A stretch of DNA of 53,308 nt, taken from NCBI RefSeq assembly GCF_900129805.1, contig NZ_FQWY01000016.1, forward strand, positions 1-53,308, given 5' to 3'. This document shows positions 18,001-27,003 of the stretch, piece by piece. Made by a program: the position numbers and the translations under genes. The notes below the pieces were generated by a model. The model did no database searches, had not been told where the DNA came from, and worked only from the letters and a program-made list of their open reading frames with translations. Position 1 is the stretch's first letter. The number at the start of each line of letters is the position of its first letter. Source of the stretch: Thermosyntropha lipolytica DSM 11003 (GTDB lineage Bacteria; Bacillota; Syntrophomonadia; Syntrophomonadales; Syntrophomonadaceae).

Positions 18001-18217
18001 ACACTACCATATTCTCTTCAATCTTAGTTGCACAGGCACGAATAAGCCTGTTATACCCTTCCACCTCTACTACACACAATCCACATGCTCCAAAAGGTTC
18101 GACCCGATCATCATGACATAAGGTAGGTATATCTATTCCATTTTCTCTAGCCACTTCTAAAATAGTCTGGTCTTTTTTGCCCTTTACTTTCTGTCCATTA
18201 ATATATAATGTAATCAT
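15032..18217 (-). CDS. NuoG-like subunit fused to a GltD/NfnB-like flavin module
   Basis: A 1061-residue composite redox protein. Domains in order: 2Fe-2S ferredoxin (Cys34, 45, 48, 62); a GltD-type N-terminal Fe-S segment with CRPPCLKACP and CPHPCEEAC (about 95-170); FAD site VGAGPAGLTAAYFLALKG (about 195) and NAD(P) site VIGGGNTAMDAARTA (about 326); two 4Fe-4S motifs, CILCGLCVRIC and CITCGQCVSVC (about 615-670); and a molybdopterin-oxidoreductase-type segment with CSFCNTGC plus about 350 residues. That last part is too short for a formate dehydrogenase and lacks a catalytic Cys/Sec loop, so it resembles NuoG. It probably docks to the NuoF- and NuoE-like proteins upstream, with NAD(H) at NuoF and a second pyridine nucleotide at the flavin module. 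The physiological acceptor is not visible. Confidence 0.85.
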   Translation of the reverse strand: MITLYINGQKVKGKKDQTILEVARENGIDIPTLCHDDRVEPFGACGLCVVEVEGYNRLIRACATKIEENMVVYTDTPRVVKSRQNTLNLMLSDHTGDCRPPCLKACPANTDCQGYVGLIANGQYKEAVSLIMEKLPLPASIGLVCPHPCEEACRRKMVDDAVAIAALKAFAGFYNLQAVDPYLPEVKEVSGKKVAVVGAGPAGLTAAYFLALKGHKVDIYEAMPEPGGMLRYGIPEYRLPKTVLDKEIGYITRLGVNIITNTRLGVDVKLEELRSRYDAVFLGIGAWVSSKIGCPGEESEGVVGGIEFLRRVAMKEPIKIGRKVAVIGGGNTAMDAARTAIRMGAEEVMVLYRRTRSEMPAEDIEVKEAEEEGVIFKFLVAPEEIIAQDGKVRAIKMQKMQLGEPDASGRRKPVPIPGEVEIIEADMIIAAIGQQVNTEGLEGVGLNRWGTIEVDETTFMTNLEGVFAGGDVVAGPKIAIEAVAQGGKAAQVIDSYLRGHILPLSKSYYVQRQMTPEDLSCYPKQSRVEIRHLPPEVRKNNFKQVSAIYTVEEAVNEAKRCLECGCLDYFECKLIQYANRHEVNPERLQGAKHIHVPVDYNDYIIREPDKCILCGLCVRICDEVMGVTALGYVNRGFDVLVQPEFNLPLEETECITCGQCVSVCPTGALVENSQKLKKVPLKLETEFSVCSFCNTGCRQKLFYKGNKIYKVLPVDNGLLCFNGRFAHEGAGERILRPLLRKDGVFTEVGWEEAYAYIREKVSQLPASNIIFSISPAYTMEEIKAVQKLSEQCFASSYIGSFSHCLPEKMLSKVNDCSLEELENADTILVAGEFKDYPIALVKTRRAVSEGAKLILVGPEPGLIADKALVKIENIRIFLDEMQAIINNENTSGSDSPWITVYQLLSSGKTMFLLDGARINKDIIEELGILAHHWGSKVIYITRGANFNGLLSLGVGDAHVLVNKLEKKEARAVFVWGEDPVGEGKLGADFREDVELLVVSAPYMHETAKIADVVLPGSISWEVEGTYWSLGNEVIKLNRVVSSPHGKDNIMVINELGDALCK

Positions 18218-18233
18218 TTTCCCTCACCTCTCC

Positions 18234-19982
18234 CTATAAAACCTGTACTGCTTTAAATCTTGGAGGACAGACATTAAGACAAGTCCCGCATTTTATACAC
18301 TCATCCTGAATTATCACATGGGGCTGCTTAATTTCTCCTTTTATACAGTTAACTGGACATCTTTTAGCACATATTCCACATCCTTTACACTTTTCCGGAT
18401 TAATATTATAAGTAATAAGTGCCTTACAACTCTTAGCCGGACATTTTTTATCCTCTATATGAGACTCATATTCATGTCGGAAATACTTGATAGTAGTCAA
18501 AACTGGATTAGGAGCACTTTGTCCCAGTCCACAAAGCGAAGCACTCTTTATCTCTAAAGCCAAACTTTCCAAAAGCTCTATATCCTCTTTAACTCCTTTG
18601 CCTTCACATATGCGTTCTAGTATTTCAAGCATTCTCTTGGTACCAATACGACAGGGGACACACTTTCCGCAGGATTCTTTCTGGGTAAAATCCAGGAAAA
18701 AACGAGCTATATCAACCATGCAGGTAGTTTCGTCTAAAACTATCATCCCACCTGATCCCATTATCGCTCCTGTACAGGTAATAGACTCATAATCAACCGG
18801 GGTATCCAAAAGCTCTTCCGGAATACATCCACCGGAAGGCCCTCCTAATTGAACTGCCTTAATTTTTTTATCATCTCTTATCCCGCCGCCAATATCAAAT
18901 ATAATCTCCCTTAAAGTCATACCCATAGGTATTTCTACCAGCCCGCCTCTTTTAACTTTACCGGCCAGCGCAAAAACCTTGGTACCTTTGCTAGTTTCAG
19001 TACCTAAAGCGGCAAAAGCCATTCCGCCATTCCTTATAATCCAGGGTATATTAGCAAGGGTTTCCACATTATTTATATTAGTAGGCATACCCCATAATCC
19101 TTTTTGGGAAGGAAAAGGAGGCTTTAACCTCGGCATCCCCCTCTCTCCCTCGACAGAGGCAATAAGAGCAGTTTCTTCACCGCAAACAAAAGCCCCAGCT
19201 CCCTGTTTCAACTGGATAGAAAACGAAAAATTGCTTCCCCATATGTTAGACCCTAAAAAACCTTTCTTTTCTGCCTGACTGATAGCTATTTCCAATCTCT
19301 TAACTGCCAGCGGATACTCTGCCCGTACATAAATAATGCCAGTATCAGCTCCTATAGCATAGCCTGCTATAATCATACCTTCCAGCAAAGCATGGGGATC
19401 GCTTTCCAAAATACTTCGATCCATAAAAGCCCCCGGGTCCCCTTCATCAGCATTACATATAACAAACTTCTTATCACTTTTTTCCTGCCGGGTAGCCTCC
19501 CATTTCCTCCAGGTGGGAAAACCTGCTCCCCCTCGGCCTCTTAATCCCGAAATTTTTACTTCTTCTATTACTTCCTCCGGTTTTAAATCAAAAAGACATT
19601 TTTTTAAAGCTTCATAGCCACCTTTTTCTATGTATTGATCAATATTCTCCGGATCTATAATCCCTGAATTGCGTAAAGCTATTCGGTTCTGCTTGGTTAA
19701 AAAATCTTTAGAAGCTAGCAAATACTTTTCTAATGGTTCCTGACAGTTAAGATGGTGATTAATTATCTCTTTTATCTTATCTTCATTAACTCCACCGTAA
19801 GTAAAAATTAAGTCCTCAGTCAAAATTATATCGACAATAGGCTCGAAGTAACACATACCTATACAGCCTGTTCGCTGCAGCACAACCTCCGGATAGTCTT
19901 TAAACTCCTGCTCAACTGTTTTCCATACCACATCTGCACCAGCAGCTATTCCACAACTGCCCATTCCTATCCGTACCAGCAT
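18234..19982 (-). CDS. NuoF-like NADH-binding flavoprotein subunit with ferredoxin domains
   Basis: A 582-residue NuoF/HydB-type subunit. An N-terminal thioredoxin-like 2Fe-2S domain comes first. The FMN/NADH core follows, with SGLRGRGGAGFPTWRKWE, CNADEGDPGAFMDRS and the 4Fe-4S site ESCGKCVPCRIG. The C-terminus has two 4Fe-4S motifs, CKGCGICAKRCP and CIKCGTCLNVCP. This layout is that of NADH-dependent, often bifurcating hydrogenases and formate dehydrogenases. I start it at the ATG 19982 (MLVRIGMGSCG), which follows AAGGTG and the NuoE stop by one base. A start at 20006 would add eight residues. It lies 16 bp before the large subunit. Confidence 0.92.
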   Translation of the reverse strand: MLVRIGMGSCGIAAGADVVWKTVEQEFKDYPEVVLQRTGCIGMCYFEPIVDIILTEDLIFTYGGVNEDKIKEIINHHLNCQEPLEKYLLASKDFLTKQNRIALRNSGIIDPENIDQYIEKGGYEALKKCLFDLKPEEVIEEVKISGLRGRGGAGFPTWRKWEATRQEKSDKKFVICNADEGDPGAFMDRSILESDPHALLEGMIIAGYAIGADTGIIYVRAEYPLAVKRLEIAISQAEKKGFLGSNIWGSNFSFSIQLKQGAGAFVCGEETALIASVEGERGMPRLKPPFPSQKGLWGMPTNINNVETLANIPWIIRNGGMAFAALGTETSKGTKVFALAGKVKRGGLVEIPMGMTLREIIFDIGGGIRDDKKIKAVQLGGPSGGCIPEELLDTPVDYESITCTGAIMGSGGMIVLDETTCMVDIARFFLDFTQKESCGKCVPCRIGTKRMLEILERICEGKGVKEDIELLESLALEIKSASLCGLGQSAPNPVLTTIKYFRHEYESHIEDKKCPAKSCKALITYNINPEKCKGCGICAKRCPVNCIKGEIKQPHVIIQDECIKCGTCLNVCPPRFKAVQVL

Positions 19983-19983
19983 T

Positions 19984-20526
19984 CTATTCACCTTCCCCCA
20001 CAGCAAACTTATCTTTCTTATATATATCCCTTATTATCTGTACCGCCTTATCAGGAGTTAAGGGACCATACGCCTGCCCATTAATCATCATAACCGGAGC
20101 TAAGCTACAGCAGCCAAGGCAGGCAGCATTTTCCAGAGTAAAAAGGCCATCTTCAGTAGTATCTCCTACCTTTATGTTCAGTTCCTGACATAAAGCAGTT
20201 TCAATCTGTTTCGCACCATTAACATGACAGGCAGTTCCCTGACATAAAAGAATAAGATACTTGCCTATCGGAGTAAGCCTAAATTGCGTATAAAACGTAG
20301 CTACTCCCCATACCTTGGCTGGTTTTACTCCCAGACTTGCAGCAATGTAGTGCAAGGCTTCTGTCGGCAAAAACCCATATATTTCCTGGGTTTTCTGTAA
20401 AACCGTAATTAAACTGCCTTTTTCTTCTCTATACACTTTTAATACATCTTCCAATAAAGATAAGTCTACCTGCCCTGAGGACAACCTGGCAGGGACCGAA
20501 TCTTTCCCCCCACAACAACAACTCAT
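19984..20526 (-). CDS. NuoE-like 2Fe-2S subunit
   Basis: A 180-residue thioredoxin-fold subunit of the NuoE/HydC type. The 2Fe-2S ligands are visible in LLCQGTACHVNGAK and ENAACLGCCSLAPVMMING. The N-terminus begins with an extra cysteine cluster, MSCCCGG. It passes electrons within NADH-linked complexes. It is the first gene of the leftward NuoE-NuoF-NuoG-like operon, followed with a single-base gap by NuoF. Confidence 0.93.
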   Translation of the reverse strand: MSCCCGGKDSVPARLSSGQVDLSLLEDVLKVYREEKGSLITVLQKTQEIYGFLPTEALHYIAASLGVKPAKVWGVATFYTQFRLTPIGKYLILLCQGTACHVNGAKQIETALCQELNIKVGDTTEDGLFTLENAACLGCCSLAPVMMINGQAYGPLTPDKAVQIIRDIYKKDKFAVGEGE

Positions 20527-20661
20527 TGCCTACACCTCTTTTATCTGGATTTTATTATGCTAATAAACTTATTTTTAAATTATAACAAAAGTAAAATATA
20601 TTAAAATATTTTCCACTCATGTATAATGTGTACTAACCCATCATTTAAACAGATAAAAATT

Positions 20662-20706
20662 AAACTCCTCTCCTAAAATAATTTTCTGGAGAGGAGTTTT
20701 CATTAA
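20662..20706 (-). terminator. Terminator after the PrsA-like gene
   Basis: The 12-bp stem AAACTCCTCTCC/GGAGAGGAGTTT lies just past the foldase stop, with an A/T-rich tail on the minus strand. It separates the foldase gene from the NuoEFG-like operon. Confidence 0.8.
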
Positions 20707-20713
20707 GTTTCGT

Positions 20714-21646
20714 TTATTTCCTTTTATCTATTATATCAGCATTCCTTTGCAAATTTTCAATATAGTTACTAAATACTTTATTTCTAGCCTCTTCCTCCAG
20801 CTGATATCTCAGTTCTTCTTTTACTTCTTCCAGTTTTTTAATTCCACCTGCTACTTTTTCTCCTGCTTTTATAACATGATAGCCGAATTCAGTCTTTACC
20901 GGTTCCTGGGTAATTTCACCGGGCTTAAGCTTCAATGCCGCTTCCTTAAAAGGGGTTACAAAATTGGTACTTTCATTAACTATACCTAAATCCCCGCCCT
21001 TTTCCCTGCTTGGGCACTTAGAATACTTTTGCGCCAGCCTGGAAAAATCTTCTCCCTTATTAAGCCTGGCTATAATAGATCTGGCTTCTTCTTCACTATC
21101 AACCAGTATATGATAAATCCTTATGCCACCAGGTTCCTTAAACAGGTCCTCATTTTCTTCATAATACTTCTTAACTTCCTCATCACTTACTTTAACATCA
21201 GAAGTAACCCTTTCTTTAAGCTCCTTATACATCTTTTCTATCTTTAGCTGCCTTAATAATTCTTTTTCCGTCATTCCTGTTCGCTTTAAAAAATCCTTAT
21301 ACCCTTTTTCTCCCATATGTTCCTTAAATGCCTGCAAATCAGCTTCTAGTTCTCTATCATCGATCTTAATCCCCTCTTTTTCAGCCTGCTGTCTTATAAG
21401 AACCTGTAAAACCAGGTCATCATAAGCCTTATCCTCTATATTCTTAAGCAGGTTCTTGTCTTTATGTTCATCGATTTTTCCAGCTTCCAATTCATAGCTG
21501 TTCTTAAGCATATTATAGTAGCTGCGGAACTGTTCTCCGGTAATTTCTTCTCCATTAACCACAGCCACTACCTCTTCTTTTTTCTCGGCACATCCAGCAA
21601 AAATTAAAGCGGCCATAAGTAAAATAAAAAATAAAACCCTCTTCAC
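20714..21646 (-). CDS. PrsA/SurA-type peptidyl-prolyl isomerase lipoprotein
   Basis: A secreted foldase of about 310 residues. A short signal ends in an AGC lipobox (LIFAGCAEK), so the protein should be anchored outside the membrane. The N-terminal SurA-like helical domain is followed by a parvulin domain with RIYHILVDSEEEARSI, LAQKYSKCPSREKGGDLGI and EFGYHVIKA. It assists folding of exported proteins. The ATG three codons upstream overlaps the AAAGGAGG site, so the GTG at codon 4 (about 21646) is the better start. Confidence 0.88.
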   Translation of the reverse strand: MKRVLFFILLMAALIFAGCAEKKEEVVAVVNGEEITGEQFRSYYNMLKNSYELEAGKIDEHKDKNLLKNIEDKAYDDLVLQVLIRQQAEKEGIKIDDRELEADLQAFKEHMGEKGYKDFLKRTGMTEKELLRQLKIEKMYKELKERVTSDVKVSDEEVKKYYEENEDLFKEPGGIRIYHILVDSEEEARSIIARLNKGEDFSRLAQKYSKCPSREKGGDLGIVNESTNFVTPFKEAALKLKPGEITQEPVKTEFGYHVIKAGEKVAGGIKKLEEVKEELRYQLEEEARNKVFSNYIENLQRNADIIDKRK

Positions 21647-21699
21647 CTCTATCATCCTCCTTTCCTGGCTAAAAGCAATTATAACATACTCTCATGGCA

Positions 21700-21735
21700 A
21701 TAAAAATAAAAAAGGGAGCCTTAATGCTCCCTAAA
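21700..21735 (-). terminator. Terminator after gdhA
   Basis: The stem AGGGAGC/GCTCCCT is followed on the minus strand by a long T-rich run, 20-55 bp past the gdhA stop. Confidence 0.8.
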
Positions 21736-21756
21736 ATATTCCATTTTAGGCTAAAA

Positions 21757-23596
<1,840 letters not shown>

Positions 23597-23782
23597 ATGA
23601 AGTACATTTCAGTAGTAGTACCTGAAGAAATCGACCGCGAACTTCGTTTTGCCTGTGCGGATCAGGCTACTACCAAATCCCGCCTGGTGAGAAAACTAAT
23701 TGAAGATTATCTGGAAGAATGGCGCAAGGAATTTGAAAAAAAAGGTTCGTTGCCCCTAGATGAAGAAACCAAATCGGAATAG
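23597..23782 (+). CDS. Small ribbon-helix-helix (CopG-like) protein
   Basis: A 61-residue protein whose first 42 residues fit a ribbon-helix-helix fold. A beta strand (KYISVVVPEEI) is followed by two helices, the second in TKSRLVRKLIEDYLEEW. Such proteins are DNA-binding dimers. The C-terminus is charged. AAAGGAGG lies upstream and a perfect palindromic terminator downstream, so it is a single-gene unit. No partner toxin is adjacent, so an antitoxin role is not supported. Confidence 0.78.
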   Translation: MKYISVVVPEEIDRELRFACADQATTKSRLVRKLIEDYLEEWRKEFEKKGSLPLDEETKSE

Positions 23783-23795
23783 GTCTTCACTCGTT

Positions 23796-23834
23796 AAGCC
23801 CGGATGTTTAAACATCCGGGCTTATTTTTTTGTC
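23796..23834 (+). terminator. Terminator after the RHH gene
   Basis: A perfect palindrome (AAGCCCGGATGTTT with its complement, 23796-23823) is followed by ATTTTTTTG. Confidence 0.9.
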
Positions 23835-23919
23835 TAGAACGATTTAGAAAAAATATACTGAAAATTCTCATTAATTTATTTGTTTTCTTTTTTTTGCTAA
23901 TTTGGTTTTGTTAACATGT

Positions 23920-23956
23920 TATGTTATTATGTTATTAAGATAACAATATGTGATGT
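23920..23956. repeat. TGTTAT repeats and inverted repeat before two small membrane genes
   Basis: The stretch contains three spaced TGTTA units and the inverted repeat TGTTAT-TAAG-ATAACA. It lies about 25 bp upstream of the 32-residue ORF and may be an operator or part of the promoter. Confidence 0.4.
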
Positions 23957-23977
23957 TTTATTACAGGGGGGGTTAAT

Positions 23978-24076
23978 ATGCTGGCGGGAATCGCAGCAGC
24001 TGCCATATGCATATCACTGATAGCTGGAACAGTAAGCATGCTTCACGTTTTCAAAAAGGTTTATCTGGAATCGTAA
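23978..24076 (+). CDS. 32-residue single-pass membrane peptide
   Basis: An unrecognised tiny ORF whose peptide starts MLAGIAAAAICISLIAGTVS and ends in a short basic tail with FKKVYLES. One hydrophobic helix spans residues 3-25. A strong AGGGGGGG ribosome site sits seven bases before the ATG. A second small membrane gene, also with a G-rich ribosome site, follows after 51 bp, so the two may be one unit. Confidence 0.6.
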   Translation: MLAGIAAAAICISLIAGTVSMLHVFKKVYLES

Positions 24077-24127
24077 TAAGGTTAATTACGGCGTGATGGC
24101 TTTTACCTTATAAAGGGGGGATAAAGA

Positions 24128-24376
24128 ATGACAGAATTGCAAAAAATATTTCTCTTTTATACATTCATGTATTTCATGGTAAAAGGAGCTTTATTTGTGG
24201 CTCTTTATGTGGTAACTATAATCCTGGAGAAAAAAGCTAGAGAAAAACATGCTTTATTACAGGCTTATCTGGCCAAAAAACGTGCTGAAGAAAAAAAGAG
24301 ATGGCAAACTGCCTACAATCTGTACCTGCGTAAATATCAGCCAGCTGAAAAAATCAAATTATCCCGAGCTGCATAA
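24128..24376 (+). CDS. 82-residue small membrane protein
   Basis: Not recognised. One N-terminal membrane helix (about residues 8-33, FYTFMYFMVKGALFVALYVV) is followed by a charged, probably coiled helical tail rich in Lys, Arg and Glu. An AAGGGGGG ribosome site precedes the ATG. It follows the 32-residue membrane peptide on the same strand and is closed by a terminator shared with the convergent RidA gene. Confidence 0.7.
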   Translation: MTELQKIFLFYTFMYFMVKGALFVALYVVTIILEKKAREKHALLQAYLAKKRAEEKKRWQTAYNLYLRKYQPAEKIKLSRAA

Positions 24377-24404
24377 AGTCCTACATCTTAAATTAAGGCA
24401 AAAA

Positions 24405-24442
24405 AAAGAAGGGGCTTACTTTAAAAATAAGTCCCTTTTGGC
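24405..24442. terminator. Terminator between the 82-aa gene and the RidA gene
   Basis: AAGGGGCTTA at 24409-24418 pairs with TAAGTCCCTT at 24428-24437 (one G-T pair). An A run precedes it and Ts follow, so it probably works for both convergent genes. Confidence 0.78.
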
Positions 24443-24464
24443 TTTATTTGCCAAACTATTTTTA

Positions 24465-24926
24465 TTATTCGCGCACCTGAACAACCATCTCTACCTCACA
24501 GGCTGCATTTAAAGGCAGAGCATTTACCCCTACCGCTGCCCGTGCATGTATCCCCTTTTCACCAAAGATTTTTTCCAAGAGCAGAGAAGCTCCATTTATA
24601 ACCTGAGGCTGTTCATAAAAATCATCGGCACTCTGCACATATCCGGTTATTTTTACGATCCTCTCCACTTTATCTAAGGAACCTATACAGCTTTTCAAAG
24701 CAGCCAGACAGTTTATAAGGCAAATCTCGGCTGCCCTCTGACCCTCTTCTACCGACAAATCCCGGCCCAATTTGCCGCTGTAAACCAGTTTACCTTCTCT
24801 TAGCGGCAACTGTCCTGAAATATAAACAAATTCTCCGGCCTTAAGAGCTGGGACATAAGCAGCTAACGGCTTTGCCACTTCCGGTATAGTTATCCCCAGG
24901 TTGTTTAGCCTTTGTTCAATATTCAT
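24465..24926 (-). CDS. RidA/YjgF-like protein
   Basis: A 153-residue member of the YjgF/YER057c/UK114 superfamily, in the longer subgroup. Motifs include GEFVYISGQLPLREGKLVYS, AEICLINCLAALKSCIGSLD and the C-terminal LPLNAACEVEMVV. The catalytic Arg that classical RidA uses for enamine hydrolysis lies near the C-terminus (GIHARAAVGVNALP). In this subgroup the reaction is less certain. It lies 12 bp after the cation-exchanger gene on the same strand. Confidence 0.85.
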   Translation of the reverse strand: MNIEQRLNNLGITIPEVAKPLAAYVPALKAGEFVYISGQLPLREGKLVYSGKLGRDLSVEEGQRAAEICLINCLAALKSCIGSLDKVERIVKITGYVQSADDFYEQPQVINGASLLLEKIFGEKGIHARAAVGVNALPLNAACEVEMVVQVRE

Positions 24927-24938
24927 ATCCTAACCTCC

Positions 24939-25952
24939 TTATCTTATAATACCCTCTAAAACTGCCCATATGAATATACCATAAAAAATTCCGCCCAAAA
25001 CCAGAATACCAGCACTGATGACCTTACGTTTTTTAAGTTCAAACAGGATAAGACCTGCTGATGCCAGGGCAATTACCGCCGCCAGGAACATCCCGCCGCT
25101 TTTGAGCTGCCAGTCGGTTAAAAAAATCCCTATGGCAGGTATAAGAGAGCTTTGAAAAACCATAGCTCCGGTTATATTTCCCAAAGCCAGAGTATCTTTG
25201 TCCCGGGAAATCCAAATAATGCTGTTAAACTTTTCCGGAAGCTCAGTAGCTACGGGAGCTATGATGAGAGCCAATATAAAAGCAGGCACTCCATACATAA
25301 CGGCAATCTCCTTAACCGAACCCACGAAAAGATTTGCTCCCCAAATGATGAGAGCCAGTGCCACCACAACCTGCAATATTATTCTTCCCAAGGCTGGCGA
25401 TGGGCTGCGGCGGTCAAAATAACATGGGGGTAAACAGTGATCTGCCTCTTCTTCCCTTTCTTCACTTACCAGAACATATAAATAATAGGCATAAGAAATA
25501 ATCATAAAACCAGCAATTATAAGCTGCCAGTGGCGAAGTTCAGGGGGTATAAAACCAGTCAAAACCGCAGCCGTGAAAACAATCAAGAAAAATCCCAAAT
25601 CGCGCGACATCGTTTCATAATCAGCAACTACAATTCTCCCATTCTTTCTTTTACCAGCAAAAAAAAGCACTGATACGCCGGCTACAAACATAGCCAGGGT
25701 GGAAAGCATTAAAGGAGCTCCTAGAATAGCTCCTATGCCTATTTCGTGGCCTTCATCCCCGTGTCCAAACAAAATAGCAATAAGAGGAATCATCGTTTCC
25801 GGAAGCGCAGTCCCTACCGCCGCCAGTACACTTCCTACTGCTCCTTCGGAAAGATCAAGTTTTTTTCCCAGCCATTCCACCCCGTTAACAAAAACTTCCG
25901 CTCCCACAAGAATAACTCCCAGACTGATAATAAGCACAGCTATACTGCTCAT
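24939..25952 (-). CDS. Sodium/calcium-exchanger-family membrane protein
   Basis: A 337-residue CaCA-superfamily exchanger of about ten helices. The two alpha-repeat signatures carry the ion-binding acidic residues, AVGTALPETMIPLIA in the first half and PVATELPEKFNSIIW in the second. A His/Glu-rich loop (FGHGDEGHEIG) follows the first repeat. I start at the ATG 25952 behind AAGGAG, and the 15 extra residues from 25997 are charged and less likely. The transported ion (Ca2+ against Na+ or H+) cannot be read from sequence. Confidence 0.85.
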   Translation of the reverse strand: MSSIAVLIISLGVILVGAEVFVNGVEWLGKKLDLSEGAVGSVLAAVGTALPETMIPLIAILFGHGDEGHEIGIGAILGAPLMLSTLAMFVAGVSVLFFAGKRKNGRIVVADYETMSRDLGFFLIVFTAAVLTGFIPPELRHWQLIIAGFMIISYAYYLYVLVSEEREEEADHCLPPCYFDRRSPSPALGRIILQVVVALALIIWGANLFVGSVKEIAVMYGVPAFILALIIAPVATELPEKFNSIIWISRDKDTLALGNITGAMVFQSSLIPAIGIFLTDWQLKSGGMFLAAVIALASAGLILFELKKRKVISAGILVLGGIFYGIFIWAVLEGIIR

Positions 25953-26145
25953 TATTTGCTTTTCTCCTTCCTCAAGCCTCATCTTGCCTATGAACATTAT
26001 TTTCTTCTAACTAGTTATTTAATCATTTATATAAATTTTAATCAAGCAAAATGCCAAAATTGGCCTGGTATTTAAAAATAGATAAAAGTAAAATAGGGAA
26101 AGATAGTTTTAATCTTTAAAAACCTGTTTATTGGAGGTTAAACCC

Positions 26146-26952
26146 ATGTCCTTCTATGCCGACTATCATGTGCACACCAGCTTTTCTGGAGACTGCAATG
26201 CTTCCATGGAAAGTATGATAAAAAGGGCTATCAGCCTGGGCTTAAAAGAGCTGGCTTTTACCGATCATGTAGATTTTGATTATCCTGACCCCAGCTTTGA
26301 GGCTATAAATTATGATATATATACAAAAGTATTTGAACAGCTTAAAAAAAGATATCAAAAACAGATACACCTAGTCCTGGGGGTAGAAGTAGGATACCAG
26401 CCCCATGTCCGATCTGCCATTGAAAAACTTTTGCAGGATTATCCTTTTGATTTCGTTATCTGCTCTACCCACATGGCCGATCACCTTGATTTTTATACCG
26501 GTGATTTTTTTAAAGAAAAAGAGCAAAAAGAAGCTTACTTAAGGTACTTTGAAAATATACTGGAAGCTGTTAAGCAGTTCCACAATTATGATGTTTACGG
26601 ACATCTGGACTTTATCGTCCGCTATGGAAACTTTCCGGAAAAAACTTTATCCTATGCTGATTATAAGGATATAATCGATGAAATCCTTGTAAGGATTATA
26701 GCCAACGGTTCCGGTATCGAAATAAATACTTCCGGCTATCGTTATAAACTTAACCAGCTTCACCCTCAGGCAAGCATCGTTAAAAGGTACCGCGAACTGG
26801 GCGGAGAAATAATTACTATAGGCTCTGATGCCCACAGAGCTGAAGATATAGCTTCCTATTTCAATACTGCCTACACCCTGCTTAAAGAACTGGACATAAA
26901 ATATATAGCTACCTATCGCGGCCGAAAACCGCACATGATAAAAATAGTATAA
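26146..26952 (+). CDS. hisJ: PHP-domain histidinol-phosphatase (HisJ-like)
   Basis: A 268-residue PHP-fold metallo-phosphatase. Metal ligands are visible in DYHVHTSFSGD, ELAFTDHVDF, LGVEVGYQ, CSTHMAD, DVYGHLDFIVRYG and GSDAHRAEDI. Length and order fit HisJ, which makes histidinol in histidine synthesis. No other his gene is nearby, so another PHP substrate remains possible. The start is the ATG at 26146 behind GGAGG. A TTG at 26131 lies before that site and is not used. Confidence 0.87.
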   Translation: MSFYADYHVHTSFSGDCNASMESMIKRAISLGLKELAFTDHVDFDYPDPSFEAINYDIYTKVFEQLKKRYQKQIHLVLGVEVGYQPHVRSAIEKLLQDYPFDFVICSTHMADHLDFYTGDFFKEKEQKEAYLRYFENILEAVKQFHNYDVYGHLDFIVRYGNFPEKTLSYADYKDIIDEILVRIIANGSGIEINTSGYRYKLNQLHPQASIVKRYRELGGEIITIGSDAHRAEDIASYFNTAYTLLKELDIKYIATYRGRKPHMIKIV

Positions 26953-26985
26953 GCCGGGGGACTGCCCGCCCGGCTTATATTTATA
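26951..26985 (+). terminator. Terminator after hisJ
   Basis: The stem AAGCCGGG/CCCGGCTT overlaps the last base or two of the stop and is followed by an AT-rich tail. Confidence 0.7.
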
Positions 26986-27003
26986 CTTCCTTTTTTAATT
27001 TTA

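Noticed and set aside
15032-20526. Electron-bifurcating [FeFe] hydrogenase
   Set aside because: The NuoE and NuoF subunits fit, but the large subunit has no H-cluster motifs (such as TSCCPxW) and shows molybdopterin-type and GltD-type domains instead.
23597-24376. Toxin-antitoxin module from the RHH protein and nearby small genes
   Set aside because: A terminator lies between the RHH gene and the membrane peptides, and none resembles a RelE, MazF or PIN toxin. The 32-aa peptide alone is too little for a type I call.
24249-24512. 87-residue plus-strand frame overlapping the 82-aa membrane gene
   Set aside because: It has no ribosome site, runs through a terminator and overlaps the RidA gene. 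The 82-aa frame has a good ribosome site.
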